A stretch of DNA of 64,000 bases from Anthopleura xanthogrammica (Eukaryota; Cnidaria; Anthozoa; Actiniaria; Actiniidae). Position 1 is the stretch's first letter; every line of letters starts with the position of its first letter. The stretch lies in contig OZ025206.1 of NCBI GenBank assembly GCA_964019055.1, positions 18,834,860-18,898,859 of the forward strand, given 5' to 3'. Both the position numbers and the translations under genes were made by a program. The notes beneath the pieces were generated by a model, which saw only the letters and a program-made list of their open reading frames with translations, was not told where the DNA came from and did not search any database. Positions 59,101 through 64,000 of the stretch are shown piece by piece.

Positions 59101-62100
59101 GTAAAGGCAAAACATTCGTTGGTATGAAATGCCTCCATGACATTGCTGGAAAACACAAAGTTTTCAAGGGCACGTGCCTATGGAATGCCATGGAAACGCC
59201 TTGATTGACGTGCACCAAAACCTACTTCGTCGCGACGGCAAATTGTACGATTTTGCGCGCGTAAATAAGCAAGCGCTGTGAGAACGACTTTTGAGTTTTG
59301 GCGCTAGGTCGGTGGTGAGGAGGGCGAGGGAGACAGAGTGGGGTGGGGTGGGGGGTTTGGGTTATAACCACGTGTGTCAGTGTCGAAAGAGTTATTTCTC
59401 AAAGAACTATTTGTCTTACAGTGTGTTGGCCATGTAGGGTAGTTTTATCCGTACATATTATTACAAAGAACCTCTGTGCTGGATTTGTTCATTTAATATA
59501 ATCACGTTCTAATTGTTGATTTGTTATTCAAGGGGTAACGCCACTGCTAAAATGTGTAGTGGACGTGGAGAATGTGTCTGCGGGGAGTGTGTCTGCAGCA
59601 AGAGCAAGGTGAGACATACTCACAGTGAAATGCTTTTATTTTCATTGTTTAATAATATGGTTACGCAACAATGGAAATCTTTTCTGTTCAGATTCCAGGT
59701 GAGATCATCTATGGTAAGCACTGTGAGTGCACTAACATGGACTGCCCAAGGGATCCCATTTCTGGACTTGTCTGTGGAGGTACGTATTCTGAATTGGCTT
59801 TTCTTGTCATATCTTTTGCAATATGTTAGAAACAAACCATAGATATCCTGGGGGATCTTTTCAAAGTTAGCCATTGTCCAAGCACTGATGGTGAAAAATC
59901 AAGTGGAAGTCTAGTGGGCGGGGGTGTGGGAAGAAGTGGATATATCAATTGAGGGGGGGGGGGGGGGGGTGGGGTGGGGTGGGGTTGGGTTGGAAGGAAC
60001 TGGATGCAACACTTGAGGGGGAGGATACAAAACTTGACGAACCCAATCACGGCACTACTTCAATTCAGGGATTACTTCCTATACCTCTCATCTATCAAGC
60101 AATAGATAAACGTCTTAATCATATCCATTTTGAAATCATTAGCAAATCCTGCAATCTGATTGGCTACAAAGTGTGCGATTTAAGCATTAATTGCACTATT
60201 TTGAATCATTAATTGCATCATTTTGTCAAACAATCACTTTTGAAGCTACATATAACTGTTGAGTATTTTAATATATTAAGTTTCAAAATGGAAATGATTA
60301 ATAGGTAATAGAACTGAGTGTCTTGCAATTTTGGGCAGAAATCACACTCGTGATTAACAAATTGCACTCCCGCTGCGCAGTCGTGCAATTTTGTAATCAC
60401 TCTTGCGATTTCAGCCCAAATTGCACTCCACTCAGTTCTATTACCATTATTAATTACCAGGACATTGATTTACTGAGAGATTACTGCTCATACCTCTCAT
60501 CTATCAAGCAATAGATAAACGTCTTAGTTACCAGGACATTGATTTACTGAGAGATTACTGCTCATACCTCTCATCTATCAAGCAATAGATAAACGTCTTA
60601 GTTACCAGGACATTGATTTACTGAGGGATTACTGCTCATACCTCTCATCTATCAAGCAATAGATAAACATGTTAATCACCAGGACATTGATTTTCAGGTC
60701 CTGAACATGGCAGCTGTGCTTGTGGAGTATGTACTTGTGTGGGTAATTGGACAGGACCAAACTGTATGTGTTCCCAAGATACTAAACCATGCTACAACGA
60801 AAACAATGTGAGTATATAAACAAACTATCAGTCAAAACGTACCTCCATCCTTTTATCCATTCATCCATCTCATGCATGCATTCATCTATCCTCCTACCAT
60901 CCATCCATCCGTCTGTCTCTCCATCCCTTTCCTTATTTCAATTTATCAATCAACCCATTCATCCCATCCATCACATCCATCAAATCCTTCTATCCATTCA
61001 CCCCTTTCTATCCCATCGCATCCCATCCCATCTATCTATCAGCGCTTCCCTCTCACCAAGGCGACCCGAGTTCGAGCCCCGCTGGCGGGGCTCGGTGTCG
61101 TATGTGAGTAGAGTTGTTTGTTGGTTCTCTCCTGTGCTTCGAGGGTTTTTCCGGGTTCTCCGGTTTTTCCTCCCTCCTCAAAAATCAACTTCTAAATTCC
61201 AATTGGAATGCAGTGGAGGAAGAGCAACTCTGTGGATTCCACTGTTAATCGCATTTATTTATTTATTTTATTTTTTATTTATTTATCACCCATCCACCCA
61301 TCCATCCCATCCTCTCTTCCATCCGCACCTCCAATTTATCCATCCTTCCATCCATCCCTGTTTCCCTGCCTTTCTTAGCTCACTGATTTCCATTCATTCG
61401 TCCATTTGCTCATCTGTTTACAACTTATGATTGACAAAGTATTTCCCCTCGTGCATCGTTCCAGGTGCTGTGCAGTGGACGAGGCACGTGTGAATGTGGT
61501 AAATGTGTTTGTAACTCAACACTCAGTTACAAAGGAACCTTCTGTGATGATTGTCCGGTAAGTCAAGAACAATAAAAGGGTCATAGGTCAGTCTATCATA
61601 AACAGTAAAAACCCGCATGTAAGAACCTGCATTTTTTTCACGTTAGCCTAGACAGGTTCTTATATTATTGGTGTTTACTGGGAAATCAGGATATGTTGGA
61701 TCATAGAAAGGATTCTTATCTTCATTAGGAAGAAAAGGTGCTTGTTTCTGGTGGAATATTGGCGCAGTCTACTGTTTGTATAAAATATGCATAAAATTAT
61801 GATGAGAATTCTTAGCCTAACAGGTTCTTAATCACTAGATTCTTACATGCGGGTTTTTACTGTAGTTGATGATATCTTAATATAATTAATAGACTTGTAA
61901 AGGAAAGTGTGCTGAGAATCGGGACCTTGTCCAGTGCTGAGTGTTTGGTACTGGTGGGGTCAGTCTGTCATATAGTTGATGATATCTTGATATAATTAAT
62001 AGACTTGTAAAGGAAAGTGTGCTGAGAATCGTGACTGTGTCCAGTGCTGAGTGTTTGGTACTGGTGGGGTCAGTCTATCATATAGTTGATGATATCTTAA

Positions 62101-63439
62101 TATAATTAATAGACTTGTAAAGGAAAGTGTGCTGAGAATCGTGACTGTGTCCAGTGCTGGGTGTTTGGTACTGGTAAACTAAATTCTGCCCAATGTCAAA
62201 AGCAGTGTAAAGATGCAGTATACATCATGAAGGATGAAATCACTTCAGGTCAGTAGTAACTCTTCCAGTGTTCATGATAAAAGTCCTACCGTTAAGCCTG
62301 GTTCACACTAGCGACGCAAGCATAAGCATAACGACATACGCAAGCGCAGATAGTCTAACCCCTTTGACATCGATTGCCTGCAACATTGCGCGAAATGTTG
62401 CACCGTGTGTCCGTAGCTTTACCTCATCGTGCGACATTCGTTGTCCTTGCGCTGCATGATTCTTAAAGGCCTATTTTCAGCTGAGTATTGTAACCAGTCA
62501 GTTCATGTTATGCATTATTTTTTAACATACTTTTATCTCATGGACACAGACATGGGTGAGCAGTGTCAGTTTACAGATGAAGATGACTGTAAGGTTTACT
62601 TCGCCTACCGTGAGAACGAAAACAGGCAACTGGAAATATTTGTTAAAAGAAAAAGGGGTGAGTTACACTTCTGGTTTCCGCCGGTCCATCTGTACACGTG
62701 TCTATTGACGTCTCTACTAGAATCTTTAAAGGCGCTAGTATAGTTGTCATGACAACGGTCTTGTTCCCATGGCACCTAAATGTGTCTATTGACTTCTTTA
62801 CTAGAATCTTTAAAGGTGCTTGTATAGTTGCCACGGCAACGGTTTTGACGTCACAGCACGTCCTTGTGCTCATCATTACCAATTCAGTTATTAATGAGAT
62901 TTCTATTATTTGTATTGTTTTCAGTTTGTCCTGAAGAGGCAGGAGCATTAGCCGTCATTCTAGGCGTGGTTCTTGGTGTATTGGGTATTGGTCTGGCTCT
63001 ACTCTTAATATGGAAACTCCTTGCTACTATTCAAGTAAGATATATACTAATTAAGCCACCATTTTGTTGGATTAACCTTCACTAAACTGCATTGTTTGTT
63101 TTACGAATGATAGGATCGAAGAGAGTTTGCTAAGTTTGAGAAAGAAAGACAAAACGCTAAATGGGACACGGTAAGTTTTTAGTCTTGCGTTACATTTAAA
63201 TTTAAAAAATACTTAAGATAGTACGCGCGCTCTCATTGGTCGAGAGCTGTGTTTTCATCACGCTATGAAGGCACGGAAATGACGTAACAAGCATTTTTTA
63301 AGTATTTTTTAAAAGAATGTTTTATTTCTTAAATACAAAATTATATTAAAATATTGATCTTATTTTCTTTCAGGGTGAGAATCCAATCTTCAAGCAAGCA
63401 ACAACAACGTTTCAGAATCCTACTTACGGTGGAAAATAG
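44109..63439 (+). CDS. Integrin beta chain, about 27 coding exons, 776 aa
   Basis: Exons are 44109-44166, 47989-48080, 48651-48755, 49450-49513, 50741-50872, 51965-52061, 52240-52333, 52465-52554, 52745-52831, 53225-53299, 53955-54050, 54225-54323, 54820-54893, 55118-55172, 56315-56367, 56620-56704, 56955-57025, 57591-57650, 59533-59608, 59692-59779, 60698-60807, 61465-61557, 62113-62248, 62550-62657, 62925-63034, 63114-63170 and 63374-63439, all in phase. In order: signal peptide (1-19), PSI domain ([14 protein letters not shown]), beta-I domain with MIDAS DLSGS at 131-135, NVDRPEGG and [11 protein letters not shown], hybrid domain, four EGF-type repeats ([20 protein letters not shown]), beta-tail, one membrane span (about 706-731) and a tail with [15 protein letters not shown] (758-761) and NPTY (770-773). 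It pairs with an alpha chain as a matrix receptor linked to talin and kindlin. The specificity-loop cysteines are absent. An optional 69-nt exon and decoy exons are listed apart. Assignment to one vertebrate beta is not possible; the tail is beta1-like. Confidence 0.97.
44167..47988. other. Large first coding intron of integrin beta
   Basis: 3.8 kb, AT-rich. I see no repeat array, exon or element with clear termini in it. Confidence 0.6.
48240..48475 (-). mobile_element. Inverted SINE copies in an integrin intron
   Basis: Read on the minus strand, aggtttgattcctagactc (B box), aagtagagtctcctaattcc and aagggtttttctctgggttc follow the SINE order. A second head-like block (agggttcatttcctggactc) lies at about 48430-48455, and a tail piece at 48160-48190 (acccagagaaaagccc). 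Confidence 0.6.
50060..50345. repeat. GAAT/GGAT-rich repeat with an internal direct duplication
   Basis: gaaaaaaatgaatggatgaa, then tggttagat recurs as aaaaaaatggatgaatggtt, then agat about 155 bp on. A (gaat)n run near 50230 lies between them. This is in an integrin intron. Confidence 0.65.
50920..51128. repeat. Tandem duplication, unit about 103 bp
   Basis: tgtttaaaatgga.agtgttcgtattaaagagg ... ggcaaatatatatcgtg.tggcttttaa/gaatac occurs twice in a row, directly after the beta-I exon ending at 50872. Confidence 0.85.
51415..51745. mobile_element. Composite foldback region
   Basis: It contains catgtcgtaccatgtacgtg (shared with 8678), cgtgaccgtgtcagtgccgt with an inverted-type partner near 51710, and the palindrome ctcaccttcttttgttta/taaacaaaagaaggtgag at 51641-51697. 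Confidence 0.55.
54664..54762. repeat. Interrupted (TGC/TGT)n trinucleotide repeat
   Basis: tgctgctgttgttgctgcta and similar triplets in an integrin intron. The Ala/Val/Cys-rich ORFs over it are artefacts. Confidence 0.7.
55269..56256. mobile_element. Foldback element containing a 13-bp minisatellite
   Basis: The left end cggtacacacgaagggtttt, then gctcccggg is inverted at the right end as cccgggagcaaaacccctcg, then ggtgtaccg (56227-56256). The repeat unit of the array is part of the terminus itself, so the array grew from one arm. It lies in the intron between integrin exons 55118-55172 and 56315-56367. Confidence 0.85.
55290..56064. repeat. 13-bp minisatellite, about 60 copies
   Basis: The unit gctcccgggtcat is repeated, with a ctccaggg variant interspersed, a few cac variants and one 12-bp unit near 55410. 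The unit holds the palindromes CCCGGG and, across junctions, GCATGA/CATG. Three long plus-strand ORFs (up to 337 codons) are by-products of the array. Confidence 0.97.
58452..58520 (+). CDS. Optional 69-nt integrin exon (cassette or spurious)
   Basis: It reads [21 protein letters not shown], then SKT, ends in a perfect donor (aagac|gtaagt) and is phase 2 on both sides, so it can be kept or skipped without frame change. Skipping gives [13 protein letters not shown], which fits the normal spacing of the EGF-1 cysteines better. The acceptor (ttgaatgaaag) is weak. An RFX-type X-box lies inside it at 58496-58509. Confidence 0.3.
58660..58770 (-). repeat. Dispersed repeat, copy 2 of the 3300 family
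   Basis: The reverse complement shares ctagagtatcattt, gagaagaca, ggatacaactca and ctcaagagaatgacatgtgg with 3300-3435. Confidence 0.72.
59095..59285. mobile_element. tcaatcaa-family element, copy 3
   Basis: gccttgattgacgtgcacca, then aaacctacttcgtcgcgacg and gcaaattgtacgattttgcg match the right arms of the copies at 26012 and 36490. The left arm is largely lost. Confidence 0.65.
59951..59970. repeat. Poly-G run followed by GGGGT repeats
   Basis: About 19 G then ggggtggggtggggt in an integrin intron. Confidence 0.85.
60305..60445. mobile_element. Inverted-repeat element in an integrin intron
   Basis: gtaatagaactgagtg...ttgcaattttgggc is inverted as gcccaaattgcactccactc, then agttctattac. 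Confidence 0.85.
60455..60697. repeat. 74-bp tandem repeat ending at an integrin splice acceptor
   Basis: The unit accaggacattgatttactg, then agagattactgctcatacct, then ctcatctatcaagcaataga, then taaacgtcttagtt starts at about 60457, 60531 and 60605, plus a partial copy at 60679. In the last copy gatttactg is gattttcag, and that AG is the acceptor of exon 60698. An older copy of the unit's second half lies at 60068. Confidence 0.85.
60845..61045. repeat. (CCAT)n-type simple repeat
   Basis: Degenerate ccatccatcc tract, interrupted by the SINE at 61045-61285 and resuming to about 61420. Confidence 0.85.
61045..61285 (+). mobile_element. tRNA-derived SINE inserted in a CCAT repeat
   Basis: cccgagttcgagccccgctg is the B box; gtgtcgtatgtgagtagagt and the remaining body are nearly identical to 25626-25870. 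The first part of the A box region is missing. It ends in an (ATTT)n tail and then the interrupted CCAT array continues. Confidence 0.88.
61602..61863. mobile_element. MITE with 24-bp perfect inverted termini
   Basis: Both ends read acagtaaaaacccgcatgta, then agaa, going inwards; a second inner pair (gttagcctagacaggttctt / aagaacctgttaggctaag, read inverted) also matches. About 262 bp without an ORF. It abuts the triplicated integrin unit. Confidence 0.9.
61893..61956 (+). pseudogene. Decoy partial exon 1 of integrin beta
   Basis: It translates [15 protein letters not shown] then stop. It differs from the real exon at the Cys of RDCVQC (Leu here) as well as at the stop. The acceptor attaatag is intact. 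Confidence 0.85.
62003..62066 (+). pseudogene. Decoy partial exon 2 of integrin beta
   Basis: It translates [15 protein letters not shown] then stop. It is identical to the real exon up to the stop, with the same acceptor. It is the more recent of the two extra copies. Confidence 0.88.
62290..62460. mobile_element. Degraded repeat with gcctggttcacactagcgac
   Basis: The left end carries aagcataagcataacgacat. The right end (gtcgcac-like inverse, tgcgacattcgttgtccttg) may be its inverted partner. It lies in an integrin intron. Confidence 0.4.
62694..62862. repeat. Tandem duplication of about 84 bp with palindromic X-box-like sites
   Basis: tgtctattgacgtctctact, then agaatctttaaaggcgct is repeated as tgtctattgacttctttact, then agaatctttaaaggtgct. 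Each copy carries a 14-bp palindrome: GTTGTCATGACAAC (62743) and GTTGCCACGGCAAC (62827). Confidence 0.85.
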
Positions 63440-63599
63440 GATTGGACTTGTTACCTAGCAACCAGTGTCACGTGGTTTTCTGATATTAGATGACGGCTTA
63501 GGTCCTGTGATGTAATGATGTCATATGGAATAGTGAAGTCACGTGGTATCTTGGTTGGATTTGTGGTTAGCAACAGAACTAAAAGTTTAAGGGATTGAT

Positions 63600-63998
63600 G
63601 GATGAATGAATATATGAATGGATAAATGGAAGGATGGAACTGGCATGGGTGATACCATGCAAAAATGGAACAAAGAGTTATGAGACAAGCTAAGTACTTT
63701 TCTTCGGCTCAGACAAGGTTTCCCATTCTTGATACTCGGAGACAACCATGAATGGGAAACCATTTAAGTGTTGCAGCATTTTGAAGAAACCGATGTCTTA
63801 ACACAGAAATGGTTTTTCATTCATGGTTGTCTCCGAGTATCAGGAATAGGAAGCCATTTAAGTGTGGCTAGATTTTTAAAGAAACGTACAAATAACACTG
63901 AAATGGTATACTATTCATGATTGTCTCCGAGTATCAGGAATCTGAAACCATTTAAGTGTTGCGACACTGAAATGGTTTCCCATTCATGATTCGGCTCC
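63600..63998. repeat. Inverted and direct repeats in the integrin 3' flank
   Basis: gatactcggagacaaccatg, then aatgggaaaccattt (63720) is inverted at 63808 (aaatggtttttcattcatgg, then ttgtctccgagtatc). A further direct copy is at 63901 and a partial one at 63970. The array may continue beyond the window. A short GGAT/GAAT tract lies at 63595-63640. Confidence 0.8.
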
Positions 63999-64000
63999 TA

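Larger units (their letters stand above)
61866..62175 (+). repeat. 110-bp triplication of an integrin intron-exon boundary
   Basis: gttgatgatatcttaatata, then attaatag|acttgtaaagg starts three times with period 110. Copies 1 and 2 hold partial exon copies at 61893 and 62003; copy 3 is the real exon at 62113. In both extra copies the codons after GTCCAG read TGC TGA, where the real exon has TGC TGG. Confidence 0.95.

Noticed and set aside
60789..61430. 213-codon ORF over CCATCC repeats
   Set aside because: Simple-repeat and SINE sequence inside an integrin intron.
1..64000. CRISPR array, bacterial operon or prophage
   Set aside because: The tandem arrays have no unique spacers between constant repeats, and genes are spliced with eukaryotic splice signals.

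Overview
The window is nuclear DNA from an animal. Genes are split into many short exons with GT-AG (once GC-AG) introns, and the DNA between them is AT-rich and full of minisatellites, tRNA-derived SINE copies, short inverted-repeat (foldback/MITE-like) elements and a LINE tail. The intact genes are ordinary metazoan ones: a beta integrin, a WIP/verprolin, the mitochondrial chaperonin pair and LRRC46. Together with the repeat landscape they suggest an early-branching marine invertebrate. I lean towards an anthozoan cnidarian (coral or sea anemone), but this is inference and the species cannot be fixed from the sequence alone.

Layout, left to right. (1) 1-526, minus: last visible exon of a fibrinogen-domain protein that runs off the left edge. 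(2) 780-3065: a foldback element and two large GAT-rich minisatellites. (3) 3066-9495: no gene, several mobile-element remnants. (4) 9496-13163, minus: four-exon protein with two cyclic-nucleotide-binding domains. (5) 14233-18246, minus: ten coding exons of mitochondrial HSP60. (6) 19797-22637, plus: five coding exons of mitochondrial HSP10, head to head with HSP60 across an intergenic segment carrying four CACGTG boxes. (7) 26740-31483, plus: WAS/WASL-interacting protein (WIP). (8) 34130-39668, minus: ten-exon LRRC46-like leucine-rich-repeat protein. (9) 39669-42880: no gene. (10) 44109-63439, plus: a complete integrin beta chain of about 27 coding exons, preceded by a probable non-coding exon ending at 43066. 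(11) 63440-64000: 3' flank with inverted repeats.

All exon models were built by hand from reading frame, splice consensus and family similarity, and each model is phase-consistent throughout. HSP60 and HSP10 form the chaperonin barrel and lid of the mitochondrial matrix, and their divergent layout allows shared control. WIP and integrin beta both serve the actin/adhesion system, but nothing in the sequence links their regulation. LRRC46 is a ciliary/flagellar protein in other animals.

The points most worth a second look are: two stop-bearing decoy copies of an integrin exon; a stop-free 75-nt intron in HSP60 whose retention would keep the frame; a GC-AG intron in HSP60; a 13-bp minisatellite inside the inverted termini of a foldback element; a 128-bp almost loop-free hairpin; and an integrin beta that lacks the cysteines of its specificity loop.
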